From Candidatus Blautia faecipullorum (GTDB lineage Bacteria > Bacillota > Clostridia > Lachnospirales > Lachnospiraceae), in contig DXEG01000036.1 in the NCBI GenBank assembly GCA_019115125.1, forward strand, positions 62,001 to 126,000: 64,000 bases of DNA. The letters are read 5' to 3'. Positions within the stretch are counted from its first letter, which is position 1. Every line of letters begins with the position of its first letter. The position numbers and the translations under genes were made by a program. Below are positions 1-7,172 of this stretch, one piece after another. The notes below the pieces were generated by a model. That model ran no database searches and had not been told where the DNA came from. It worked only from the letters and a program-made list of their open reading frames with translations.

Positions 1-567
1 GACGATGAATACTTTGAGGATGATATTGTCGGTCTGTTTGTGAAATTTGTGAAAACTGTTTACGGCACAGATACGCTGGACGAAAACCTGAAATTCATTG
101 CGGATGCTCTGGGCGGTAAAGGTCAGCCGAAAGATGTAATTCGGAATTATTTCATAAATGAATTTTTTAAGGATCATTGTAACACTTATCAGGTTGCGGG
201 TTCTGGAAAACGCCCGATTTACTGGTTATTTGACAGCGGTAAAAAGAATGGCTTTAAGGCACTGATTTATATGCACCGCTATCAGCCGGACACCATTGCC
301 CGTATCCGTACCGATTATGTACATGAACAGCAGGCCCGTTATCGTACTGCCATTGCTGATTTGGAACAGCGTATTGCCAATGCTTCTACTAGTGAACGAG
401 TGAAGCTGAATAAAAAGCTGATCAGCTTGCAGGCACAGGATTTCGAAATTAGGACCTATGAGGAAAAGATTCATCATCTTGCCGATCGGATGATTTCTAT
501 TGATCTGGATGATGGCGTGAAGAAGAATTATAATGTTTTCCAAGATGTTTTGGCTAAAATAAAGTAA
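1..567 (+). CDS. pglX: BREX-1 adenine-specific DNA methyltransferase PglX, C-terminal end (partial)
   Basis: The reading frame is open through the left edge of the window, so this is the last 188 residues of a longer protein. The tail has a run of charged coiled-coil (STSERVKLNKKL, EEKIHHLADRM) and ends IDLDDGVKKNYNVFQDVL, which I recognise as the usual C-terminus of PglX, the site-specific N6-adenine methyltransferase of type 1 BREX phage defence. In that system PglX marks host DNA and works with BrxA, BrxB, BrxC, PglZ and BrxL. The catalytic methyltransferase motifs lie upstream, outside the window. The next genes (DUF2971, AlbA_2 ATPase) are not BREX core genes, and the PglZ-like sequence that follows them is only a fragment. 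Family call is from recognised sequence; whether the system still works is not visible here. Confidence 0.85.
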   Translation, partial: DDEYFEDDIVGLFVKFVKTVYGTDTLDENLKFIADALGGKGQPKDVIRNYFINEFFKDHCNTYQVAGSGKRPIYWLFDSGKKNGFKALIYMHRYQPDTIARIRTDYVHEQQARYRTAIADLEQRIANASTSERVKLNKKLISLQAQDFEIRTYEEKIHHLADRMISIDLDDGVKKNYNVFQDVLAKIK

Positions 568-586
568 GGAGAATAGAGAGAATAAA

Positions 587-1444
587 ATGACTCGTGAACA
601 ATTAGAATTGCGAATAAAGGCTAACGTAGAAAAGTATATACATAAAGATAAAGAAGAATGTGTGGATGCGATAATGGAATTATATAATCGTATTCCCGAT
701 GTGGGAGGAGTTTTCAAACCTCTTTATAGATATAGATCTTTAAACTCAAATGAGCTTGATGGTTTGGAAAACGAAACTATTTTTATGAGATGGCCATCGT
801 CGTATGATGATAAAAGTGATTGCACTCCTGTATTTGATTTTGAAGAGATTAGTGAATATATCATCAAAAAAAATCATCCGATTTTGAATGCAGAAAAAGT
901 TGTCAAAGAGTTTATCAATGTTGATGATATTATAGAAAATCCAAGATTTGCAGAGAAAATAAATGAAATGCGAAATATGTGGATGATTGCTTGTTTTACA
1001 GAAAGATATAACAATAGTAAGATGTGGGCGCAATATGCGAATAACTTCAGTGGAATTTGTTTGGTTTATAGTTTCTTTGATGTTTTGGAAAAAATTAAAC
1101 ATTCTGAAGAAATGAGTATTATGCCGGTAATGTATGTAGATAATAGAGAGAAATATAAAGATATTTGTCTAAATCATAATGATTTACTTGAATTCAATGA
1201 TGAAACTGAATCGAAATATCAGCTGACATGTACTACAAAGGAAAAATTGAGCTATAGCTTTGAAGAAGAATGGAGATTGATTTACGAAAGAGAAAAAGAG
1301 GATAAAGATGGTAAAAAAATAGGTGACTGTATTCCATTCATAAATCCTGCTGTGATTATTTGCGGAAATTCAGTAGACAAAAATTCATTGGATTACCAAA
1401 GGCTTATGAGGATAGCAGAGGAAAAAGAAATAAGGGTAATATAA
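587..1444 (+). CDS. DUF2971 domain protein, accessory gene in the BREX island
   Basis: A 285-residue soluble protein with no signal peptide or membrane segment. The DUF2971 signature is visible: LYRYRSL near residue 47, WMIACFTERYNNSKMWAQYA with the CF..R and MW..YA motifs near residues 131-150, and a C-terminal EEEWRLIY. The molecular function of the family is not established, but members are common in defence islands and next to restriction systems. The gene starts 19 bases after pglX; the GGAG at about 569-572 is rather far (about 14 bases) from the ATG. It is clearly richer in A+T than the flanking genes, with many ATA and AAA codons, which suggests acquisition from another source. Function in anti-phage defence is inference from position only. 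Confidence 0.75.
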   Translation: MTREQLELRIKANVEKYIHKDKEECVDAIMELYNRIPDVGGVFKPLYRYRSLNSNELDGLENETIFMRWPSSYDDKSDCTPVFDFEEISEYIIKKNHPILNAEKVVKEFINVDDIIENPRFAEKINEMRNMWMIACFTERYNNSKMWAQYANNFSGICLVYSFFDVLEKIKHSEEMSIMPVMYVDNREKYKDICLNHNDLLEFNDETESKYQLTCTTKEKLSYSFEEEWRLIYEREKEDKDGKKIGDCIPFINPAVIICGNSVDKNSLDYQRLMRIAEEKEIRVI

Positions 1445-1493
1445 TATTCCAAAGGCTATGTATTGCGTAGCGAATTGAAAGCGAGGTGTTACA

Positions 1494-3017
1494 ATGACCA
1501 TAGAAGAAATTCTTGCAGGGGAATCAAAGAATGTGGAGTTCAAGGAGAATCTGCCGGAGAAAAGCATCAAATATATGAAGTCTGTGGTTGCCTTTGCAAA
1601 TGGAACCGGAGGAAAAATCATTTTCGGAATTGCCGATAAAACCAGAGAGGTTGTTGGCTTTGACAAAGAAGATGTGTTCAAGAAAATGGATGCCATTGCC
1701 AATGCTGTATCAGATAGCTGTGAACCGGCAATTATCCCAGATATTACTTTACAGACGGTTGATGGTAAAACTGTTATTGTGGTAGAGGTTTCTGAGGGCA
1801 GACAGCGTCCATATTATATCCAGGCTCTTGGCAGAGATGGCGGTGTATATGTCCGTGTTGCCGGAACTACCCGTCTTGCCGATGAGTATATGATAAAAGA
1901 ATTATTGTTTGAGGGAAGCAATCGTTACTACGATCAGGCTTTATGTACTGGGTTAAATGTTACAGATGAAGATATTGATGCCCTTTGCAAAGCTATGAAA
2001 GAGCAGGCTGTCAAAAATGCCCGTACAGAGGAACAGAAAGCATCGATTAAAGATGTGGGAAGACAGCAGTTACGTTCCTGGGGCGTTTTAATTGAGCGTG
2101 ACGGAAAAGATTATCCGTCCAATGCGTTTGCCATTTTGACTGGCAACGGAGGACTTCATGTTGCAACGCAATGTGGTGTATTCAAAGGTACAACGAAAGC
2201 GGTATTTGTTGACCGTAGAGAATATACAGGTCCGCTTTGGGAGCAGATAGACGAAGCATTTCAGTTTGTCCTGAGAAATATCCATTTAGGAGCTACTATT
2301 GTGGGAATTTACCGCCAGGATGTTTATGAGATTCCACCGGATGCCATTCGTGAGTTGATTATCAATGCTATGGTACACCGGAGTTATCTGGATCATGGTA
2401 CGATACAGGTGGCGGTATATGACAACCGATTGGAAATAACTTCTCCAGGAAAGCTGCCAATGGGACAAACTCTGGAACGTATGAAGGAAGGTTATTCTAA
2501 AATCAGGAATGAAGGGCTTGCTCATGCATTTTCTTATATGAATTTAATCGAACATTGGGGAAGCGGGATTCCGAGAATTATTGGCAAGGTTAAAGCTGCC
2601 GGTCTGCGGGAACCGGAGTTTATCGGCGGCGAAGTTGATTTGCGGATCAATATTTATCGAGGTCAGGTTGAAACCAAGGATTACAATGACCTTAATAATG
2701 CCGATAAAGTGCCGGATAATACTGCTGAAATGCCGGATACTCATAAAAAAGTGCCAGATACTATTAAGAAAGTGCCGAATAGTGCTGCTGAAATGCCGGA
2801 TACGATGGAAAGACTGCCGGATAATGAGCAGGAGCAGCAGATTTTTAAATATGTATTGGAAAATAGCTCCATTACAACAGCTAAGGCAGCAGAGCTTTTA
2901 GGAGTAAAACCCCGTAGAGCAAGAGCTGTTTTGCTGGATATGATAGAGGGGACTTACTTGAAAAAGGAAGGAGCGGCACGAAGTACAATTTATGTAAAAA
3001 ATACGAAAGGGAGATAA
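1494..3017 (+). CDS. AlbA_2 (Schlafen-type) domain protein with GHKL ATPase module and heptad-repeat linker
   Basis: A 507-residue protein. Residues about 8-125 form an AlbA_2 (Schlafen AlbA) domain beginning ESKNVEFKENLP. Residues about 284-298 (AIRELIINAMVHRSY) are the N-box of the HATPase_c_4 module usual in this family, and WGSGIPRI near residue 355 is its glycine-rich box. Residues 406-447 are six perfect heptads of the type [VML]P[DN]xxxx, then a C-terminal winged-helix-like segment (AAELLGVKPRRARAVLLDM). The architecture fits an ATP-dependent DNA-binding regulator or a defence effector; such genes often sit inside BREX and restriction islands. GAGGTG seven bases before ATG 1494 supports the start. 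It ends immediately before the PglZ-like fragment, as if inserted between pglX and pglZ. Exact role unknown. Confidence 0.8.
   Translation: MTIEEILAGESKNVEFKENLPEKSIKYMKSVVAFANGTGGKIIFGIADKTREVVGFDKEDVFKKMDAIANAVSDSCEPAIIPDITLQTVDGKTVIVVEVSEGRQRPYYIQALGRDGGVYVRVAGTTRLADEYMIKELLFEGSNRYYDQALCTGLNVTDEDIDALCKAMKEQAVKNARTEEQKASIKDVGRQQLRSWGVLIERDGKDYPSNAFAILTGNGGLHVATQCGVFKGTTKAVFVDRREYTGPLWEQIDEAFQFVLRNIHLGATIVGIYRQDVYEIPPDAIRELIINAMVHRSYLDHGTIQVAVYDNRLEITSPGKLPMGQTLERMKEGYSKIRNEGLAHAFSYMNLIEHWGSGIPRIIGKVKAAGLREPEFIGGEVDLRINIYRGQVETKDYNDLNNADKVPDNTAEMPDTHKKVPDTIKKVPNSAAEMPDTMERLPDNEQEQQIFKYVLENSSITTAKAAELLGVKPRRARAVLLDMIEGTYLKKEGAARSTIYVKNTKGR
2709..2834 (+). repeat. In-frame tandem 21-base repeats encoding six heptads
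   Basis: Six successive seven-residue units VPDNTAE, MPDTHKK, VPDTIKK, VPNSAAE, MPDTMER and LPDNEQE lie between the ATPase module and the winged helix of the AlbA_2 protein. Each unit keeps a hydrophobic residue followed by Pro-Asp/Asn. The DNA core is GTGCCGGAT or ATGCCGGAT. The copies are diverged, so this is an established linker, but in-frame slippage could still change its length. Confidence 0.85.
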
Positions 3018-3322
3018 ATCCTCCGCAGTGTATTTCGGTCTGGTTGGATTTAGACTACAATGCGGTGTATCAGGATTTTATCAAATATCATGCAGACGCT
3101 GCGTTTTGGGCGTTGGTTCGCCAAAGATGTGGTTTTGCTGAGGAAGAACCTGATCTTGGACGATTGGCAATTCATTTGTTGTTGACTGCCGCTACCCGTA
3201 CTATGTGGCAGGAGTATCTGGCTGGACTGGACGGGTTCATTTCTATGCGGCATCAGGCATATTGTTATGATTTATTTCTGAATGGCTTTATAGTGAGGAT
3301 ATTCAACATTTCTATTGCGTAA
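3018..3322 (+). pseudogene. Probable internal fragment of BREX phosphatase pglZ
   Basis: Directly after the AlbA_2 stop codon a frame is open with no sensible start (only a TTG at 3044) and reads NPPQCISVWLDLDYNAVYQ, then FWALVRQRCGFAEEEPDL and HLLLTAATRTM. The pattern of FW, an aromatic/Gly-Phe plus acidic stretch, a hydrophobic L/T-rich helix and then a CYDLF segment resembles the N-terminal third of PglZ, the alkaline-phosphatase-like BREX protein. The true N-terminus and everything after about residue 85 are missing; the last residues (IVRIFNISIA) do not look like PglZ. Position downstream of pglX supports the call. It is most likely a remnant left when the right end of the BREX locus was deleted. 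The family match is from memory and needs a profile search. Confidence 0.55.
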
Positions 3323-3373
3323 CAGAGTAAAAAAATCAAGCCTTTTCAATTGTGCTGAAAAAATATTGGAATA

Positions 3374-3400
3374 TTAGCACTCACCACTTGACAGTGCTAA
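3374..3400. promoter_or_regulatory. CIRCE element (HrcA operator) of clpB
   Basis: TTAGCACTC, nine bases, then CAGTGCTAA. This is the CIRCE consensus (TTAGCACTC-N9-GAGTGCTAA) with one mismatch at the first base of the right arm. HrcA bound here would repress clpB until heat or unfolded protein titrates GroEL. Confidence 0.92.
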
Positions 3401-3416
3401 CAAAACATGATATGTT
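3388..3416 (+). promoter_or_regulatory. Sigma-A promoter of clpB overlapping the CIRCE element
   Basis: TTGACA (3388-3393), 17 bases, TATGTT (3411-3416). The perfect -35 lies inside the right half of the CIRCE element, so HrcA binding would block polymerase directly. Confidence 0.75.
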
Positions 3417-3474
3417 ATACGAGAAATAGAACAATATGACTTTTCAAGCGCATTTTCGAGAGAGGAGGAGGGCT

Positions 3475-6060
3475 ATGAATATAAGTAAATTTACGCAAAA
3501 ATCCATTCAGGCTGTGCAGGATCTGGAGAAGATCGCCTATGAGTACGGCAATCAGGAGATCGAGCAGGAGCATCTTCTGTACGCGCTGCTGACTCAGGAG
3601 GACAGTCTGATCCTCAAGCTGATCGAAAAAATGGAGATCAATAAGGAATATTTTATAAATACCGTAAAAGCAGCGCTGGACGCGAAGGTGAAGGTGTCCG
3701 GAGGCGAGCTGAGATTCGGCCAGTACCTCAACAAGGCCCTGGTCAGCGCAGAGGATGAAGCGAAGTCCATGGGGGACGAATATGTTTCCGTAGAGCATCT
3801 GTTTCTTTCTCTTCTGAAGCAGCCCAGTCCGGGTATGAAGAAGATCTTCTCTGAGTTCGGCATTACCAGAGAGCGTTTTCTTCAGGCGCTTTCCACAGTG
3901 AGAGGAAACCAGCGGGTTGTCAGCGATAATCCTGAGGCCACCTATGATACCCTGAATAAATACGGCGAGGATCTGGTGGAGAAGGCCAGGAACCAGAAGC
4001 TGGATCCGGTGATCGGACGGGACGCGGAGATCCGGAACATTGTGCGGATCCTGTCCCGCAAGACCAAAAATAACCCGGTGCTCATCGGCGAGCCAGGAGT
4101 CGGCAAGACCGCGGCTGTAGAGGGCCTGGCCCAGAGAATTGTGGCCGGGGACGTGCCGGAGGGACTGAAGGATAAGAAGATTTTTGCCCTGGATATGGGA
4201 GCTCTTGTGGCGGGTGCCAAGTACAGAGGCGAGTTTGAGGAACGTTTAAAAGCCGTTCTGGAGGAAGTGAAAAAAAGCGAAGGAAATATCATTCTCTTTA
4301 TCGATGAGCTTCATCTGATCGTGGGGGCCGGCAAGACCGACGGCGCCATGGACGCGGGAAATATGCTGAAGCCCATGCTGGCGAGAGGAGAGCTTCACTG
4401 TATCGGAGCCACCACCCTTGACGAATACCGGCAGTATATTGAGAAGGACGCCGCGCTGGAGCGGCGTTTCCAGCCGGTTATGGTTGACGAACCCACCGTG
4501 GAGGATACGATTTCCATTCTGAGAGGACTGAAGGAGCGCTACGAGGTTTTTCACGGGGTAAAAATTACGGACAGCGCCCTGGTTGCGGCGGCTACGCTTT
4601 CCCATCGGTATATTACAGACCGTTTTCTGCCGGATAAGGCCATCGACCTGGTGGACGAGGCATGCGCCCTTATTAAAACGGAGCTGGATTCTATGCCTAC
4701 GGAGCTTGACGAACAGAGACGCAAGATCATGCAGCTTGAGATCGAGGAGTCTGCTCTCAAGAAAGAGACGGACAATTTAAGCAAAGAGCGCCTAGCGGAT
4801 CTGCAGAAGGAGCTGGCGGATCTGCGGGATGAGTTTAATACCCGGAAGGCTCAGTGGGACAATGAAAAGCATGCAGTGGAAAAGCTTCAGAAGCTGCGTG
4901 AGCAGATCGAGGACGTAAATAAACAGATCCAGAAAGCAAAGCAGAATTATGATCTGGAAAAGGCGGCGGAGCTTCAGTATGGAGAGCTGCCGCGGCTTCA
5001 GCAGCAGCTCGAGATCGAGGAGCGGAACACGAAGGAAAATGAAAAGCAGTTGGTTCACGAGGCGGTAACGGACGATGAGATCGCGAGGATTATTTCCCGC
5101 TGGACGGGAATTCCGGTAACGAAGCTGACGGAAGGTGAGAGAACGAAGCTTCTTGGCCTGGAGGGAGAGCTTCATAAGCGTGTGATCGGCCAGGACGAGG
5201 GCGTCCGCCTTGTGACAGACGCGATCCTCCGGTCCAAGGCAGGGATCAAAGATCCCACGAAGCCTATCGGTTCTTTCCTGTTCCTCGGCCCCACCGGAGT
5301 TGGCAAGACAGAGCTGGCGAAAACTCTTGCGGCGACGCTGTTTGACGACGAGCAGAATATGGTCCGCATTGATATGAGTGAGTATATGGAGAAGTATTCT
5401 GTATCCCGGCTGATCGGAGCGCCGCCCGGATATGTAGGCTATGAGGAGGGCGGCCAGCTTACAGAGGCAGTCCGCCGGAAACCCTACAGCGTGGTATTGT
5501 TTGACGAGATTGAAAAGGCTCACCCGGATGTATTCAACGTGCTGCTGCAGGTTCTCGACGACGGGCGTATTACAGACTCCCAGGGAAGGACAGTGGATTT
5601 TAAAAATACCATCCTGATCATGACCTCCAATATTGGATCCCCCTATCTTCTGGAGGGTATCGACGAGGAGGGCAATATTAAATCAGAAGCTCAGGAAATG
5701 GTAATGAATGATCTCAGAGGCCATTTCCGTCCGGAGTTTTTGAACCGTCTCGATGAAATAATTATGTTTAAGCCCTTGACAAAAGACAATATTGGTAACA
5801 TAGTAGACTTAATGGTGAACGAGCTGGACCGCCGTCTGGCCGACCAGGAGCTTTCTCTGAAGCTGACGGACAGCGCCAAAGCAATGGTGGTGGAAAAGGG
5901 ATATGATCCCGTTTACGGAGCCCGCCCGCTGAAGCGTTATCTGCAGAATTATGTGGAGACCCTTGCCGCCAGGAAGATCCTTTCCGGCGAGGTTCATGCG
6001 GGAGATACGCTGCTGCTTGATGTGGAAAACGGAGAATTTGTCTGCCGCAGCGGTCAATGA
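3475..6060 (+). CDS. clpB: ClpB disaggregase (Hsp100)
   Basis: An 861-residue AAA+ protein, the normal ClpB length, which pulls polypeptides out of aggregates together with DnaK. In order: N-domain starting [17 protein letters not shown], first AAA+ module with Walker [10 protein letters not shown], the long coiled-coil M-domain (about residues 400-520, rich in LQKEL and KLREQIE), and second AAA+ module with Walker [10 protein letters not shown] and the pore loop segment [13 protein letters not shown]. The start is placed at 3475 because AGGAGG lies just upstream; an in-frame ATG at 3436 would add 13 residues unlike the family. It is a single gene under a CIRCE operator, so heat-shock regulated by HrcA rather than CtsR, as far as the upstream region shows. 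Confidence 0.97.
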   Translation: MNISKFTQKSIQAVQDLEKIAYEYGNQEIEQEHLLYALLTQEDSLILKLIEKMEINKEYFINTVKAALDAKVKVSGGELRFGQYLNKALVSAEDEAKSMGDEYVSVEHLFLSLLKQPSPGMKKIFSEFGITRERFLQALSTVRGNQRVVSDNPEATYDTLNKYGEDLVEKARNQKLDPVIGRDAEIRNIVRILSRKTKNNPVLIGEPGVGKTAAVEGLAQRIVAGDVPEGLKDKKIFALDMGALVAGAKYRGEFEERLKAVLEEVKKSEGNIILFIDELHLIVGAGKTDGAMDAGNMLKPMLARGELHCIGATTLDEYRQYIEKDAALERRFQPVMVDEPTVEDTISILRGLKERYEVFHGVKITDSALVAAATLSHRYITDRFLPDKAIDLVDEACALIKTELDSMPTELDEQRRKIMQLEIEESALKKETDNLSKERLADLQKELADLRDEFNTRKAQWDNEKHAVEKLQKLREQIEDVNKQIQKAKQNYDLEKAAELQYGELPRLQQQLEIEERNTKENEKQLVHEAVTDDEIARIISRWTGIPVTKLTEGERTKLLGLEGELHKRVIGQDEGVRLVTDAILRSKAGIKDPTKPIGSFLFLGPTGVGKTELAKTLAATLFDDEQNMVRIDMSEYMEKYSVSRLIGAPPGYVGYEEGGQLTEAVRRKPYSVVLFDEIEKAHPDVFNVLLQVLDDGRITDSQGRTVDFKNTILIMTSNIGSPYLLEGIDEEGNIKSEAQEMVMNDLRGHFRPEFLNRLDEIIMFKPLTKDNIGNIVDLMVNELDRRLADQELSLKLTDSAKAMVVEKGYDPVYGARPLKRYLQNYVETLAARKILSGEVHAGDTLLLDVENGEFVCRSGQ

Positions 6061-6144
6061 GATCCTGATGAATGAGCGTCTGGGGAAAACGGGCATAATA
6101 TAGGAGAGAGGCTTATTCCACAAATATGAAAAGGACGGGAATAT

Positions 6145-6318
6145 ATGATACCAAAGGATCCGGTTATTTTATTAAGCTATGTTAATACCCAGCTCAGGGA
6201 TTACTATGATTCGCTGGAAGCTCTCTGCACCTGCAGAGGCCTGAAAAAAAAGGAATTGGTTGAAAAATTAAAGTCTATCGACTACGAATATGACGAGAGG
6301 ACGAACCAGTTCATTTAA
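6145..6318 (+). CDS. DUF4250 small protein
   Basis: A 57-residue protein starting MIPKDPVILLSYVNTQLRDYY and ending IDYEYDERTNQFI. This is the whole DUF4250 family pattern: PKDPxxLLSxVNxxLRD at the N-terminus and a short helix leading to KLKSIDYEYD at the C-terminus, which resembles a small winged-helix or sporulation-type fold. The family is frequent in Clostridia and of unknown function. It lies 85 bases after clpB with a modest AAGGACGGG site, and may be read through from clpB because no terminator is visible between them. It is too short for most length cut-offs but its conserved ends make it convincing. Confidence 0.85.
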   Translation: MIPKDPVILLSYVNTQLRDYYDSLEALCTCRGLKKKELVEKLKSIDYEYDERTNQFI

Positions 6319-6473
6319 AAGCGGACAAAACCCCAAAACAAAAACGGGGATAAAGAAATCTGGAAATTTTTGACAAAAGAAACGGACTGCCGGTGAAAAA
6401 CGGCGGCTTCAGAAGGGTATCTTTACAGCCGTATGGCTTGTGGGGATGCCCTTTGTTAATATTATAGGAAAGT

Positions 6474-6506
6474 GTTACTCACCGCCTATCGAGGCGGGAG
6501 TCATCT
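6474..6506 (-). repeat. 33-base dyad element, copy 1 (inverted relative to copy 2 at 37594)
   Basis: GTTACTC, one variable base, CCGCCTAT, one variable base, GAGGCG and a tail ending CATCT. It matches the reverse complement of 37594-37626 at 29 of 33 positions without gaps. Within this copy CCGCCT-ATCG-AGGCGG is a perfect six-pair hairpin extended by ACTC/GAGT. No others were noticed in the intergenic regions read. Confidence 0.75.
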
Positions 6507-6514
6507 CACTCTGA

Positions 6515-6532
6515 TATAATTAGTTGTACTAA
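6515..6532 (+). promoter_or_regulatory. Upstream -10 box and first candidate MarR operator
   Basis: TATAAT (6515-6520) runs straight into TTAGTTGTACTAA (6520-6532), a perfect 5+5 dyad with a three-base centre. No good -35 is seen. The same half-sites recur at 6629-6640. Confidence 0.5.
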
Positions 6533-6579
6533 ATATAAAACTGTGAATATTTTGTGAATGAATCTAAAAAAAGTATAAA

Positions 6580-6640
6580 TTGCACAAAAATCACTTGCCT
6601 TTTTTGTGCAAATGAGTATTATATATAGTTAGTTAACTAA
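6580..6640 (+). promoter_or_regulatory. marR promoter with inverted repeat and second candidate MarR operator
   Basis: TTGCCT (6595-6600), 16 bases, TATTAT (6617-6622), followed six bases later by the palindrome TTAGTTAACTAA (6629-6640), a typical MarR-family operator shape. The -35 is enclosed by TTGCACAAAAA (6580-6590) and its perfect inverse TTTTTGTGCAA (6601-6611). The layout suggests autorepression of marR and the exporter by MarR at the start site. Confidence 0.65.
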
Positions 6641-6683
6641 TTAATGTTTTGGAATGAGAAATAGGAAATGAGGTGAGAAAAAG

Positions 6684-7172
6684 ATGGATACACAATGGAC
6701 GGATAATCTTAAATTCTTTTCCCTGTTCATGGAGATCAATAAGGCCTACGCGGCGAAATGCTATGGACAGATGACGCGGCTGGGCATCCATCCGGGACAG
6801 ATCCCATTTCTGATGCTGCTGTCTGAACGGGGAGAGATGAGTCAGAAGGAGGTTGCCGGAGAGCTTCATGTGAAGCCCCCAACTGTGAATGTGATGGTGC
6901 AGAGGATGGAGAAGGCGGGATTGGTAAGCCGCCGGCAGGATCAGAAGGATCAGAGGGTGACAAGAATCTGTCTTACGGAAAAAGGAATGAGGATTAAGGA
7001 AAAAGTGGTCTTTCATGTGAAAGAAAATGACCAGTATGTCCTCAGGGGCTTCAGTGAGGCGGAGGAATGTCTTCTGCGGCGCTTCCTGCAGCAGATTGTT
7101 GATAATATAAACTCCATTCCGGAGCACCCGGAGGGAGAATCTGAAGAAAAGGGGAATCTGACAAGTGATTAA
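6684..7172 (+). CDS. MarR-family transcriptional regulator of the ABC exporter operon
   Basis: A 162-residue winged-helix repressor. The recognition region MSQKEVAGELHVKPPTVNVMVQRMEKAGLV (residues about 52-82) followed by the wing with a D-x-R motif (DQKDQRVTRICLT) is standard MarR, and both ends are helical for dimerisation. AGGTGAG lies about seven bases before the ATG. The stop codon overlaps the start of the exporter gene by eight bases, so the three genes form one operon. MarR proteins of this sort usually release DNA when they bind a small toxic ligand; which ligand is unknown. Two TTAGT/ACTAA dyads upstream are the likely autoregulatory operators. Confidence 0.92.
   Translation: MDTQWTDNLKFFSLFMEINKAYAAKCYGQMTRLGIHPGQIPFLMLLSERGEMSQKEVAGELHVKPPTVNVMVQRMEKAGLVSRRQDQKDQRVTRICLTEKGMRIKEKVVFHVKENDQYVLRGFSEAEECLLRRFLQQIVDNINSIPEHPEGESEEKGNLTSD

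Larger units (their letters stand above)
6319..6683. other. 365-base regulatory region before marR
   Basis: No gene is seen here. It holds a GCCG/CGGC hairpin near 6388-6404, the left copy of a 33-base dyad element (6474-6506), two promoter-like -10 boxes each followed by a TTAGT/ACTAA dyad, and an 11-base perfect inverted repeat (6580-6590 with 6601-6611) around the -35 of the downstream promoter. Confidence 0.7.

Noticed and set aside
3436-3474. Longer N-terminus for ClpB from ATG 3436
   Set aside because: The extra 13 residues (Arg-rich) are unlike ClpB and include the ribosome site itself; ATG 3475 after AGGAGG gives the normal family start.
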